Assembly: GCF_039566955.1 (NCBI RefSeq)
Contig: NZ_CP154796.1
Coordinates: forward strand, 1,860,001-1,924,000
Reading direction: 5' to 3'
Length of the DNA stretch: 64,000 nucleotides
Source: Micromonospora sp. DSM 45708
GTDB lineage: Bacteria > Actinomycetota > Actinomycetes > Mycobacteriales > Micromonosporaceae
The notes below the pieces were generated by a model. It searched no databases. It had not been told where the DNA came from and saw only the letters and a program-made list of their open reading frames with translations. Within the stretch, counting starts at the first letter, position 1; each line of letters opens with the position of its first letter. Positions 8,815 through 17,528 of the stretch are shown here, one piece after another. The position numbers and the translations under genes are program-made.

Positions 8815-10591
8815 TGTCGACCGCGCGTCGCAGGGCGGCGTCGCGCTCGCCCGGCTCCTCCTCGGCCCTCAGCCGCTCACCGGCGAAAACCCGGGTCAGG
8901 TCGTGCAGCAGATACCGCGCCAACCCGTCCGGGGCAAGGTAAGCCTCGATCAGTCCCGCCTCGGTCAGCCGCTCCGCCGCCTCCTCGGCCTCGTCGGGTC
9001 CGACGTCGAGCAATGCGGCACACAGCGGCACGGTCACGTCCGGCAGCTCGACCAGGGCCAGCCGGCGCAGGAGCCGGCGGGCGATGACCGGCAGCCGCCG
9101 GTAGCTGAGCGCGAGCCCGGCCCGGATGCTTACTCCGCCGTGTTCCAGCTCGTCGAGACGCCGACCCTCCTCGCTGAGCCGGCGCACCATCCGAGACAAC
9201 GGCCAGTGCCGGTGGATGGCGAGCCGCGCGCCGATGATCCGCACCGCCAACGGCATCTGCCCGGAGAGGGCGACGAGGCTGTGCGCGGCGGTGGGCTGGC
9301 TGCGTACCCGTTCGGCGCCGATGATCCGGCTCAGCATTGCGAGCGCCTCGTCGGCCGTGAGCGGCCCGACCTCCACGTGCCGGGCGGGTAGGAGTCCCAG
9401 CCGTGCCCGGCTCGTGACGACGACCGCGCAGCCGGCGGATCCAGGCAACAGGTCGGTGAGTTGCGACTCCTGCGTCACGTCGTCGAGCAGCACCAGGATC
9501 CGGCGGCCGGCCAGTCGGGACCGGTAGACGGCGGTGCGCCGCTGCGGATCGTCGGGGATGGCGCCGGGCGGCACGCCCAGCGCCCGCAGGAAGTGCTCCG
9601 AGACCTCGGCGGTCACCGCCTGACCCTGTTCGCCGCGCAGGCTCGCGTACAACTGGCCGTCGGGAAAGTTGGCGCTGACCCGGTGCGCGACCCGGACCGC
9701 GAGCGCGGTCTTGCCGGCCCCGGGAAGCCCGGTCAGCGCGAGGATCGGCACCCCGTCGGTCTCGGCGGTGAGCAGCCGCGTGCCCTGCGCGATGTCGGTG
9801 GCGCGACCGGCGAAGTCCGGCAGATCGGCCGGGAGCTGGCGCGGCGGCAACGCGTGCTGCACGCGCAGGATGTTCTGCTCGATCCGCCGCAGCTCCGCCC
9901 CCGGCTCCAGGCCCAGTTCCTCGACCAGGACGGACCGGGCCCGGCGGTACGCCTCCAGCGCCTCGGCCTGCCGCCCGGACCGGGACAGCGCGAGCATCAA
10001 TTCACCATGGAGGTTCTCCCGCAACGGGTAGCGGCGGGTCAGCTCCTGCAACTCGCCCACCAGTTCGTGGTGCCGGCCGAGGTGCCGGTCGAGCCGGATC
10101 CGTTCGGCGAGCACGGTCAGCCGCTGCTCATCGAGTCGGGCCGCCGCCTCGGTCAGCGCCCCGCCGGCCAGGCCGGCCAGCGCGGGGCCTCGCCAAAGGG
10201 CCAGGGCGGCGCGCAACTGCCCGGCTGCCTGGGCGTGGCGGCCCGCGACGGCGAGGGCGCGTCCCTCGGCCGCGAGGCGGGCGAAGCGCACCGCGTCGAT
10301 GTGATCGGCGGTGAGGTCGAGCAGGTATCCGGGCGACTGGGTGCGCAGGATCGTCCGCTGGTCGTGGCGGGCGAGCGTCCTGCGCACCATGGAGATCGCG
10401 GCATGCACCTGGTTTCGTGCGGTGGGCGGCGGCGCGTCGCCCCAGACCGTGTCCACCAGCAGGTCCGTCGAGACAACCCGGTTGGCCTGCATGACCAGGG
10501 TGGCGAGCACGGTGCGTTGTCGGACTCCGCCGATCGGCACCGCCGCATCCCCCACGGTCAGCTCCATCGGCCCCAGCACGTTGATGAACAC
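8792..10591 (-). CDS. SARP-family regulator with BTAD and NB-ARC ATPase domains (AfsR-like, no TPR tail)
   Basis: 599 aa. Residues ~1-95 are an OmpR-type winged helix (LGPMELTVGDAAVPIGG...RQRTVLATLV). Residues ~100-250 are a bacterial transcriptional activation domain ending in VEELGLEPGAELRRIEQ. From ~275 there is an NB-ARC ATPase with Walker A GLPGAGKTA and kinase-2 ILVLLDD. The length stops soon after the ARC region, so the TPR array of full AfsR proteins is absent. Such proteins activate antibiotic gene clusters by binding direct repeats at target promoters. The GTG at 10591 has a GGGGGGAG ribosome binding site. It stands between the lipid-glycan block and the hydrazine operon and could control either. 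Confidence 0.9.
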   Translation of the reverse strand: MFINVLGPMELTVGDAAVPIGGVRQRTVLATLVMQANRVVSTDLLVDTVWGDAPPPTARNQVHAAISMVRRTLARHDQRTILRTQSPGYLLDLTADHIDAVRFARLAAEGRALAVAGRHAQAAGQLRAALALWRGPALAGLAGGALTEAAARLDEQRLTVLAERIRLDRHLGRHHELVGELQELTRRYPLRENLHGELMLALSRSGRQAEALEAYRRARSVLVEELGLEPGAELRRIEQNILRVQHALPPRQLPADLPDFAGRATDIAQGTRLLTAETDGVPILALTGLPGAGKTALAVRVAHRVSANFPDGQLYASLRGEQGQAVTAEVSEHFLRALGVPPGAIPDDPQRRTAVYRSRLAGRRILVLLDDVTQESQLTDLLPGSAGCAVVVTSRARLGLLPARHVEVGPLTADEALAMLSRIIGAERVRSQPTAAHSLVALSGQMPLAVRIIGARLAIHRHWPLSRMVRRLSEEGRRLDELEHGGVSIRAGLALSYRRLPVIARRLLRRLALVELPDVTVPLCAALLDVGPDEAEEAAERLTEAGLIEAYLAPDGLARYLLHDLTRVFAGERLRAEEEPGERDAALRRAVDITVARRG

Positions 10592-11260
10592 GTGACTCCC
10601 CCCGGTCGTGTCGCGCCCGGAACCCGGGAAGTGCCTTCCGCTCCCGACTGGAAAGAGACTTTACTAAGAAAATCTCTAGACAGGGATTCCCATCGATGAA
10701 ACGGCCGTGAACATCCCGCCTGGTGGACGCGTTCACATTAGAACATGCGTTCTAACGGGTGTCGGTCGTGAATTCGGCCACGGTCGGCGCGGCCCGCCGC
10801 GCGCCTGCCGTACCGAGCGGTCGGTCCCGGCCCCCGTCGCGACGGGTCGGAGCGACGTTTCGCTCAGCGAGTGCCGGTGGGGTCCTCGGTCCGGCCCGGC
10901 GGGCCTGGGGTTGTGGGACTCTGTCGTCGGGCAGTCGCCGGCCGGCCCCGCGTGCTCGACCGCCGGCCGCTCTGCACGAGTTCGTTCCCTCGCTGCCGTT
11001 GCCCACCATCTTCCGGTCCACTCAATCTCAGTACGGGACGAAGACCGTGTGTCACAGGTTCGAAGTTCCGGGCGGCGCGACTACGGCCCGCGACCTCGTG
11101 TCGACCATCCCCGTGGCTGGCTGTCGCAGCCGACGGCATCGCCGTGACGCGAGTGCCCGGACCGCATGAATCGGTCAGCGCCCGGACACCTGATGGCGAG
11201 ATCGACCAGTGGTACGGCCGCGAACTGCTCGCCGCACGATGCATGACCTCGCGGTGTAGA
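10592..11260. other. Non-coding stretch between the two NB-ARC regulators
   Basis: Apart from the palindrome at 10738-10755 and an AT-richer patch at about 10648-10683 that could belong to the SARP promoter, I see no credible gene. Open frames on both strands here are Arg/Pro/Ser-rich and match no family. Confidence 0.5.
10738..10755. promoter_or_regulatory. Perfect palindrome resembling an actinobacterial SOS/LexA box
   Basis: TTAGAAC-ATGC-GTTCTAA: two 7-nt arms around a 4-nt centre. The core GAACATGCGTTC fits the GAAC-N4-GTTC pattern of Gram-positive LexA sites. It lies about 147 nt upstream of the SARP start, in a non-coding stretch. A TetR-type operator is the alternative reading. Confidence 0.45.
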
Positions 11261-11398
11261 GCACAGCACCTTGCGGTCATCCAGGGGCTTGCGGCCCGGG
11301 AACCGCTGCCGGCGTGGTGGTCGGGGTGGCAGCAGCGGCGCGATCTCGGCCCAGAGATCGTCCGAGAGGATCCACAGCGGCTGCTCACCCCTCCTCAC
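11261..11398 (-). pseudogene. N-terminal stub of an IS5-family transposase
   Basis: A short minus-strand frame contains ILSDDLWAEIAPLLPP and FPGRKPLDDRKVLC, the well-known N-terminal signature of IS5/IS4-type actinobacterial transposases. Similarity stops right after that; the DDE catalytic region is missing and what follows is unrelated. It is therefore a relic of an insertion sequence, lying directly downstream (3' side) of the HTH/NB-ARC regulator. No inverted repeats could be assigned. Confidence 0.7.
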
Positions 11399-11400
11399 GA

Positions 11401-12795
11401 TCAGACAGAGCGATCTCCACGTCCCGAAGACACGCCCACCATCATTAAGTTAGGAGTTGTCAGTGATGTCTCGCTACGAGGCGGCATGGTATAGCCGGCG
11501 CGGAGCGGACCGACGACGGCTGGCAGGCCGCGAGCCACCGATCTGGCGGTATCGGAAACGAACGCACGCACAAGCGGCGACAGACGCAGTTCGGCGCATC
11601 CGCTGGGCGTGTTGCTGAGCATGCCCGCATCAACGAGTTCGTCCACCAGCTCGTCGTCCTCCGGCGGCAGCGGGCTCACCGCATCCGCGGCGACCGGGGC
11701 CAACCAGTGCAGCAGTATCTGGGCCGGCTGGCTCAGCGCCAGATAGGCCGACCGAAGGTACTCCCGCATCGACAGGTCGCCGATGCGGAGCCAGCTCAGA
11801 ACGTCTCCACCACGGTGCCAACCGTCCACCACCTGCCGAAGGACCGTGTGTGGACGCAGGGCGATCCTCCGGAGCGCGATGTCCAGGGCCAGCGGCAGGT
11901 CGCCACAGGCCGCGGCGAGACGGTCGAGGTCGTCGGGCTCGGCCGTGACGGTGAGGGGCAGGGCCGATTCGATCATGGCGAGGGAGTCGGTGCGCGCCAG
12001 TGGTCTGATCTGTAGCCGGCGAACGTCGCGCAGTCCCAGCAGCCGTTTGCGGCTGACCAGCATTATCGTGCTCGTGTCACTGTCCACCAGCAGCGGGCGC
12101 ACCTGCTGCTCGTCCCACACGTTGTCGAGGAGTATCAACAGGCGGCGTTCGGCCGCCAACGTGCGGTACAGGCCCACGCGGTGGTCGAGGGTGCCGGACA
12201 GTTGGTCGCCTGACACCCCGAGTGCCCGGAGGAACCCGTCCAGGATGTCGTAGGGGCTGGACACGCTGCGGGCCTGGTGCGCGCCGAGGTCGGCATACAG
12301 CTGCCCGTCGGTCGCCTCGGCTGCTTGCGTGTGGGCGTGGTGCAGAGCCAGGCCCGATTTGCCGACCCCGGCCGGACCGCTGATCACGATCGGGGTGTCG
12401 CCGGGGATCCGCAACCACTCCAGTTCCGCCTCCCGGCCGATGAATCCGCGTGGTCGCTGTGGCAGCTGCATCGGGTACGGGAGCCCGCCGGCGCGCCGGC
12501 CCGCCGGCCGTACCCGCGTGGAGAGCCGTACCTCCCCGCCCGTGGCGGCGAGCCAGCGCTGCCGCCAGATGTCCTCGTCGCCACCGCAGGCGGCGACGAA
12601 TGCGAGCGTCACCGGCAGGGACGGCATCCGGTTGCCGCTCGCGGCGCTGGAGAGCACAGACGGCGAGAACAGCGCGCATTCCGCCATCTGGCGATATGTC
12701 GGATTCCCCGCCAGCGCACGCAGCTGCCGCAATTCGTCGGCAAACTGGGCGACGCGTTCTCTGGCTTTATTGACCGGCTTCTCGGGTCTGCCCAT
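11401..12795 (-). CDS. HTH and NB-ARC ATPase regulator (short STAND-type)
   Basis: About 464 aa. Residues ~1-85 carry a Cro/C1-like helix-turn-helix region (TYRQMAECALFSPSVLSSAA), followed by a linker and, from ~120, an NB-ARC ATPase: Walker A SGPAGVGKSGLALHHA, kinase-2 LLILLDNVWDE and GDLPLALDIAL. The last ~100 residues form a winged-helix-like segment, then the protein stops without TPR repeats, so it is shorter than most of its family. The ATG at 12795 is chosen for its GGGGAGA ribosome binding site and for the start of HTH similarity; the frame extends to 12852. The last ~20 residues run close to the IS5 remnant, and the natural C-terminus may have been altered by that insertion. Confidence 0.8.
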   Translation of the reverse strand: MGRPEKPVNKARERVAQFADELRQLRALAGNPTYRQMAECALFSPSVLSSAASGNRMPSLPVTLAFVAACGGDEDIWRQRWLAATGGEVRLSTRVRPAGRRAGGLPYPMQLPQRPRGFIGREAELEWLRIPGDTPIVISGPAGVGKSGLALHHAHTQAAEATDGQLYADLGAHQARSVSSPYDILDGFLRALGVSGDQLSGTLDHRVGLYRTLAAERRLLILLDNVWDEQQVRPLLVDSDTSTIMLVSRKRLLGLRDVRRLQIRPLARTDSLAMIESALPLTVTAEPDDLDRLAAACGDLPLALDIALRRIALRPHTVLRQVVDGWHRGGDVLSWLRIGDLSMREYLRSAYLALSQPAQILLHWLAPVAADAVSPLPPEDDELVDELVDAGMLSNTPSGCAELRLSPLVRAFVSDTARSVARGLPAVVGPLRAGYTMPPRSETSLTTPNLMMVGVSSGRGDRSV

Positions 12796-13204
12796 GATTT
12801 CTCCCCACACGTTGTTCAACACGGCGCAATCGGCTCTCCTTGCGGGAACCAAGCCTTGATGCTCGCCGAACTGTTGAGTCGGTGTCTCCGCTGCCCGATC
12901 CGCGACAGGTGATCCTCAGCCACGTCTCATGCCCGAATTCATGCGGACGCCGCGTACGCATGTTCATGAGGTGAGGTGATTGGTTCTACCATTCGCTCAA
13001 TGTGGGCTTTCGCCTCTTCGCGGCAGTATCGGCCGGGTGGGGTGGATTGCTTTTCGCTGGCTGATTTCGACGTCCATCACCAGCCGACCTGTCGATGGTC
13101 GCTCCGCCCGGGTTCGGCGGGATGTTCCGCGCATTGGTGAAACGGCGCCGGGATTCGTCGTTCGAGCGCTCGTCGCGGTCCGATCGCGGGCGAACTCGCC
13201 GGTC

Positions 13205-13254
13205 GTGCACCCGTCCGAGCCCCGCCCCGGTGGCCGGGCTCGGACGGGGTGCAC
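13205..13254 (-). terminator. Strong hairpin, probable terminator of the hydrazine operon
   Basis: Arms at 13205-13222 and 13236-13254 pair over 18 bp with a single bulged G around a 13-nt loop. No T-run is visible on either side. It is about 150 nt past the stop of the last minus-strand gene of the operon. Confidence 0.6.
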
Positions 13255-13334
13255 CGTGCGGGCGGTGGTCGGCTCACCACCGGGCCGGCGATACTCCCGC
13301 CCACCGGCCGCAGGGATCGGGATCGCCCAGCCGC

Positions 13335-13374
13335 CGCTCGCGAGCGGGATCGCTCGCTCGCGAGCGGGATCGCT
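13335..13374. repeat. Perfect 20-bp tandem duplication
   Basis: Two identical copies of CGCTCGCGAGCGGGATCGCT lie head to tail 30 nt after the stop codon of the BBE-type oxidase gene. Each contains the 10-bp palindrome GCTCGCGAGC, so each copy can fold by itself. Possible RNA-end structure or a simple slippage product. Confidence 0.8.
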
Positions 13375-13403
13375 GAGGAGCGTCGAACTTCGCCGGAACG
13401 CGG

Positions 13404-14759
13404 TCACACCGCCTGTGGGAAGGCGAAGAAACGGTCCGGGTCGTACCGGCGTTTGACCTGCACGAGCCGATCGGCATTCGGCCCGTAGTAGGCCCGCTGC
13501 CAGTCTTCGAGGTCGGGGTCGGTGAAGTTGACGTAGGACGCGTCAGGGGCGAACCGGCCCGACTCGGCGTAGAGGGCATGCAGCCATTCCAGGTTGGCGC
13601 GAACGACCTCCGGCGAGTCGGTTTCGGCCCATGAGGTGTCGAGGCTGAGCAGGAACCGCGTGTCGCGATGCGGGAACGCCGTGTCCGCCACCGGTACGCG
13701 GCTGATCGCCCCGCCCCACGCGAACAGCGCGGCCCCGGCCCCGTCCGCGTTCCCGCTGCCGGGCCACGTGTCCACGGCCCGTACCAGTGCGACCAGCCCG
13801 GCGTCGTCGATCGGGTGCGGCACGCAGCGGTTCCGTACCGCGAAGGCGCCGCCGGCGCTGCTGTGGTGCAGGTAGGTGGCGGCGGCCCAGAAGTCCCGGT
13901 CCTCGACCTCGGCCCGGTGGGGCCGGGCGACGGCGTGGGCGGGCGCCAGCAACTCGCGTAGCTCCGCCGCCGGGCCGAGGTGGTGGCCCACCACGGACAC
14001 GACACCCGCGCCGCCGGACGAGCGGGCGATGCCGATGCGCGCGGAGAAGCCGTCCGGCGCCGTCCGCATGATCTCCTGCATCGTGGCGAGCACCTCGACC
14101 GCGTACGACCACGACCACAGCACCAGGCAGGTCGACCCGGCCGGAGCGGGGCGGACCTGGAAGGTGAAGCTCGTGTTGACACCGAAGTTGCCGCCTCCGC
14201 CACCCCGGCACGCCCAGAACAGGTCCGGATGTTCCCGCGCCGAGGCGGTGACCCTGGTCCCGTCAGCCAGTACCACGTCGGTCGAGACCAGCGCGTCGCA
14301 GGTGAGGCCGTGCGCGCGAGAGATCGTGGTGACACCCCCGCCGAGGGTCAGGCCCCCGATGCCCACCGTGTCGGAGTTGCCCAGCGGGAACGTGACGTCG
14401 TACGGCCGCAGGGCCGCGTAGATGGCCTTCATCGGGGTGCCGCCCGCCACCACGGCCTGTCCGTTGTCCGGGTCGAACCGGATACCCGCGAGCTTCCGCA
14501 GGTCCAGCACCAGCCCGGAGGACACGGAATAGCCGGCGTAGCTGTGACCGCCGCCGCGGGCGACCAGCGGCACCGACTCGGCGCGGGCCCAGTCGATGGC
14601 TCGGCTGACATCCCCGGCGTGGGCGACCGTGAGGACGGCGGCCGGTCGGATGCCGGCGAACCGCCGATTCGCCGGCGAGCATGCTTCCGGGAAGCCGGGG
14701 TCGCCGGGGAGCCGGAGCTCGCCGTCGACGAGGCCGCGCAGCATCCGCCATCCGGTCAT
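13404..14759 (-). CDS. FAD-linked oxidase of the berberine-bridge (BBE) type
   Basis: 451 aa. The PCMH-type FAD domain is clear: VARGGGHSYAGYS carries the His that covalently binds FAD at its 8-alpha carbon, and VGIGGLTLGGG binds the cofactor. The C-terminal BBE motif is present (YVNFTDPD, AYYGPNADRL and KRRYDPDRFF). The second covalent anchor of bicovalent enzymes, a Cys just before the TVG motif, is replaced (GNSDTVG), so only monocovalent flavin is expected. These enzymes dehydrogenate C-N, C-O or C-C bonds with O2 as acceptor. As the last gene of the operon it may oxidise the N-N product, for example a hydrazine to a hydrazone or azo form; that is inference. Its ATG overlaps the preceding stop as ATGA. 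Confidence 0.88.
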   Translation of the reverse strand: MTGWRMLRGLVDGELRLPGDPGFPEACSPANRRFAGIRPAAVLTVAHAGDVSRAIDWARAESVPLVARGGGHSYAGYSVSSGLVLDLRKLAGIRFDPDNGQAVVAGGTPMKAIYAALRPYDVTFPLGNSDTVGIGGLTLGGGVTTISRAHGLTCDALVSTDVVLADGTRVTASAREHPDLFWACRGGGGGNFGVNTSFTFQVRPAPAGSTCLVLWSWSYAVEVLATMQEIMRTAPDGFSARIGIARSSGGAGVVSVVGHHLGPAAELRELLAPAHAVARPHRAEVEDRDFWAAATYLHHSSAGGAFAVRNRCVPHPIDDAGLVALVRAVDTWPGSGNADGAGAALFAWGGAISRVPVADTAFPHRDTRFLLSLDTSWAETDSPEVVRANLEWLHALYAESGRFAPDASYVNFTDPDLEDWQRAYYGPNADRLVQVKRRYDPDRFFAFPQAV

Positions 14760-15091
14760 CGCGCCGCTCCCGGGATCTCCTCGAGGTACGACACGCCGGC
14801 GGCGGTGTGCTCGCCGTAGCGCTGCCAGACCTCACGCAGCACCAGGGTGTCGCCGAGCCACTGCGGCGTGTTGGTGCTGTGCCCGGCGATCACCTCGCCG
14901 CTGGCCAGCACCATGGTGTAGGCCAGGCTGAGCACGCCGCGCTCGTCGCAGGTGCCGGTGATCGTGCCGCGCCGAACTCGTCCACCCTCGAATACCGCCC
15001 AGACCAGGTTCCCGCGCTGGTGGTACACGGCACAGGTGCCGTCGCCGCCGCCCAGCGCGCGAAACCGACGGCCGTCGTAGTCGATGCTCAC
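14756..15091 (-). CDS. Small beta-rich conserved protein of unknown function
   Basis: 111 aa, starting with GTG in a GTGA overlap with the ATP-grasp stop. It has alternating short strands (FRALGGGDGTCAVYHQ, LVWAVFEGGRVRRGTI, SLAYTMV) ending in LREVWQRYGEH. This pattern resembles small bacterial proteins often labelled, without good support, as N-acetylglutamate synthase; the fold looks like a small beta-barrel. No catalytic residues can be pointed out. Placement between an ATP-grasp ligase and a flavin oxidase in a tight operon suggests a role in the same pathway, perhaps as binding or accessory protein. Confidence 0.7.
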   Translation of the reverse strand: MSIDYDGRRFRALGGGDGTCAVYHQRGNLVWAVFEGGRVRRGTITGTCDERGVLSLAYTMVLASGEVIAGHSTNTPQWLGDTLVLREVWQRYGEHTAAGVSYLEEIPGAAR

Positions 15092-16389
15092 GCGTCCACG
15101 TCCAGCAGCCCGGCGGGCATCGTCAGGGTGGTGCCCGGCGGCGGGGGAGCGACCGGTTCGGCATCCAGTTCGACCAGTGCCACCGCGTCGTCGAGCTGTC
15201 GGGCGCAGGTTTCCGGGTCCGGGGCGGAGCAGACGACGAACGAGTGGCGGGCGATGTAGCCGCCCGGTGGCAGCCGCAGTGTGGTGCCCGGCTCGACCAT
15301 GCGGGACGCGAGAACCAGGCCGGGCGCCTGCTCGGGTACGGCGACCGAGTGTACGACGCAGTCGTGGTCGGGGTAGCCGAACCGGATGCCGGCGACGCCG
15401 GCGCGGGCATGGGTGAGGTCGGGCCGCTGGCCGGTGGCGACGTCGAACAGCACGCTGCCCGGTTCGATGCCGGTGGCGGTCTGACCCAGATACGGGATCA
15501 GGTCACCGCCGAGGCGGCCGTTGACCTCGATGATCACCGGGCCGTCCGGGGTCAGCCGAACCTCGGTGTGCGTGATGCCGTTCTCGATGCCCAGAATCTG
15601 ATGCGCCGCGACCAGCGCGTCCCGCAGCGTGTCGTCGGACCGCAGCGGGTCGGCGGAGTCCACGACGTGCCCCGTCTCCTCGAAGAACGGTGGCAGGCCG
15701 GTGGTCTTCCTGGCGACGAACATCGGCAGGTACTCGCCTTTGTGCACGGCGCCGTCGACGCTGATCTCCGGACCGTCGACGAAGCCCTCGACGATCGCTC
15801 CACCTTGGTAGGGCTTGTCGCCGATCAGGCTGGCCTCGTGCGCGACCCGGTACGCGAACTCGAGTTCCCGCTCGTCGGAAGCGAGCGAGACCCCCATGCT
15901 GGCGCCGAGCGCACGCGGCTTGACGATCACCGGGTACCCGATCCGGGCGGCGGCCGTGCGGGCCTGGTCGAGATCGGCGGTCAGCGCGAACCCGGGTTGC
16001 GGTGCGCCGGCCGCGGTCAACCGGGTACGGCAGCTGTACTTGTCCCGGCAACCGTGCACTCCTGGTATGCCCAGGCCGGGCACGCCGAACTCGGCGGCCA
16101 GTTCGGCCGCGGGCATCACCAGCGGCTCGTCCCAGCACATCAACCCGGTGACGTTGTACCTGCCGGCCAGCTCGCGGGCGGTTTCGGCGAGCAACCTGTG
16201 ATCGAACACGTTGACCACGACGATGTCGTCGAAGTACTCGTGCTGCCAGGTCGGCCGGAGATTGTTGATCAGCACCAGTCGCAGCCCGGCCTTGCGGGCA
16301 CGTTCGGCGACAGCACGGACGATGTACTCGCGGTAGAGCCTGAGGCCGCTGCCGACAACGAGCAGCGCGCCGGGTGCGGGTGCGGTCAT
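15088..16389 (-). CDS. ATP-grasp ligase
   Basis: About 433 aa. The N-terminal Rossmann-like part (ALLVVGSGLRLYREYIV) is followed by an ATP-grasp domain with PVIVKPRALGASMGV, the acidic VIEVNGRLGG type of metal-binding segment (here IIEVNGRLGGDL) and the helper loop GGAIVEGFVDGPEIS. This is the architecture of carboxylate-amine ligases and biotin-carboxylase-like enzymes that go through an acyl-phosphate. In this operon the likely substrate is a carboxylate such as a hydrazino acid or an amino acid to be joined to it (inference). The ATG at 16389 has GGAGG upstream and overlaps the upstream stop as ATGA; a longer frame to 16764 is antisense to the next gene and rejected. Confidence 0.88.
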   Translation of the reverse strand: MTAPAPGALLVVGSGLRLYREYIVRAVAERARKAGLRLVLINNLRPTWQHEYFDDIVVVNVFDHRLLAETARELAGRYNVTGLMCWDEPLVMPAAELAAEFGVPGLGIPGVHGCRDKYSCRTRLTAAGAPQPGFALTADLDQARTAAARIGYPVIVKPRALGASMGVSLASDERELEFAYRVAHEASLIGDKPYQGGAIVEGFVDGPEISVDGAVHKGEYLPMFVARKTTGLPPFFEETGHVVDSADPLRSDDTLRDALVAAHQILGIENGITHTEVRLTPDGPVIIEVNGRLGGDLIPYLGQTATGIEPGSVLFDVATGQRPDLTHARAGVAGIRFGYPDHDCVVHSVAVPEQAPGLVLASRMVEPGTTLRLPPGGYIARHSFVVCSAPDPETCARQLDDAVALVELDAEPVAPPPPGTTLTMPAGLLDVDA

Positions 16390-17528
16390 GAGAGTGTCCT
16401 CCAGGGTGCGGTGGGTGTCATGGGGTCGACGCCGCGGCACCGGCGGCTCGACCCCGGAAGCTCGTCGACGACCGCGTCGACGGCCTGAGGAGCGGTGCGG
16501 AATCCGTCGCCGCCGCTGGCCGGGCGGGCCCAGGCCCGGAGCCCGATCCGGACGAAGCCGGTGTCCGCGTCGGCCGCGGTGGCGTAGTGGCAGTGCCGCA
16601 CGCGTACGACGTCGTACCGGTGAACGTCGGCCACGATGCCGGCCGAGAGCACCCGGGCGGCCCAGCCCGCTCCGTCGCCCGGATCGGACAGCGTGGTCAC
16701 CCCACGCCGGACGGCATCGGTGCTGATCTTGAGCAGGGTGCCCGCCACCGGGGGCAGCAGCCATGCTCGGCCGTCGGTGCCGATCCCGCCCGCAGCGGGT
16801 GCCGCCGCCCAGCTGTGGACCAGCTCAGCCGGTGGCCGCAGATAGACCATGGTCTGCCGGTGCAGCGTCACCGGCAGGTCGATCAGGGCCGCCGACCAGG
16901 GCCCGGCCGTGACGAGCACCGCGTCACCGGACTCGACCGAGCCGTCGGCCAGCAGCACCCGGCCGGTGTCCGGTCCTACGCCGACGACCTCCCGGCCGGG
17001 CCGCAGGTCCGCCAGCCGGTGACGCCGCAACCACCGGACCGCTGCCCGCAGGATGCGGTCGGCGAGCAGGACGCCCGCGTGCGGCTCGAACACGACCGCG
17101 GCGCCGGCCGGAAAGCCGATGTGCGGACGGTCCGCCGGATCGGTCACCCGGATCGGCAGCCCGGTGGCTTCGGCCGTGGCGACGGCCGAAGCCACCCCGT
17201 CGGGAGGGAGCGCCGTCAGCACCCCGACGCGCCGATAGAGGCGGGCGCCCGACAGACCGCCGCTGATCAGGGAGTCCAGCTCACGCCAGCGGCGGTGCAG
17301 TCGTGCCGCCCGTTCGGTGCCGGCCACGTCGCCGGTGGCAAGGGCGCGCAGGACACGGTGCTGGTCGAAGGACGTCGACTCCGGATGCGGGATCGGGCCG
17401 TGCTCCAGCAGCACCACGCGGTGCCCGGCCAGTACGCACCGGATCGCGCAGAGCAGCCCGGTGACGCCGGCACCGACCACCACGACCCGCGCCCGGTTCC
17501 GGTCCGCCCGGCAGGTGGCCTCGGTCAT
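16386..17528 (-). CDS. DAO-family FAD-dependent oxidase, probable hydrazine-releasing oxidase
   Basis: 380 aa. The dinucleotide fold VVVGAGVTGLLCAIR plus a downstream acidic LLEHG lies at the N-terminus, with DAO-type segments after it (VLLADGSVESGDAVLVTAGPWS, split over the typical strand). The family includes D-amino acid, glycine and sarcosine oxidases that oxidise C-N bonds. In the s56-p1 pathway the corresponding flavoprotein (Spb39, from memory) oxidises the lysine-linked hydrazine and frees hydrazinoacetic acid. Position next to the MetRS-like and cupin genes supports the same job here. The last ~25 residues are Arg/Pro-rich and may be a loose tail. Both ends overlap neighbours by 4 nt. 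Confidence 0.85.
   Translation of the reverse strand: MTEATCRADRNRARVVVVGAGVTGLLCAIRCVLAGHRVVLLEHGPIPHPESTSFDQHRVLRALATGDVAGTERAARLHRRWRELDSLISGGLSGARLYRRVGVLTALPPDGVASAVATAEATGLPIRVTDPADRPHIGFPAGAAVVFEPHAGVLLADRILRAAVRWLRRHRLADLRPGREVVGVGPDTGRVLLADGSVESGDAVLVTAGPWSAALIDLPVTLHRQTMVYLRPPAELVHSWAAAPAAGGIGTDGRAWLLPPVAGTLLKISTDAVRRGVTTLSDPGDGAGWAARVLSAGIVADVHRYDVVRVRHCHYATAADADTGFVRIGLRAWARPASGGDGFRTAPQAVDAVVDELPGSSRRCRGVDPMTPTAPWRTLS

Larger units (their letters stand above)
12853..13403. other. Intergenic region between regulator and hydrazine operon
   Basis: No credible gene. It contains a strong hairpin (13205-13254) and a perfect 20-bp tandem duplication (13335-13374), described separately. 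The left part (12860-13000) should hold the promoter of the regulator that starts at 12795. Confidence 0.5.

Noticed and set aside
10871..11494. Plus-strand frame between the two regulators
   Set aside because: Arg/Pro/Ser-rich, no family, antisense to the IS5 relic and to the end of the regulator.
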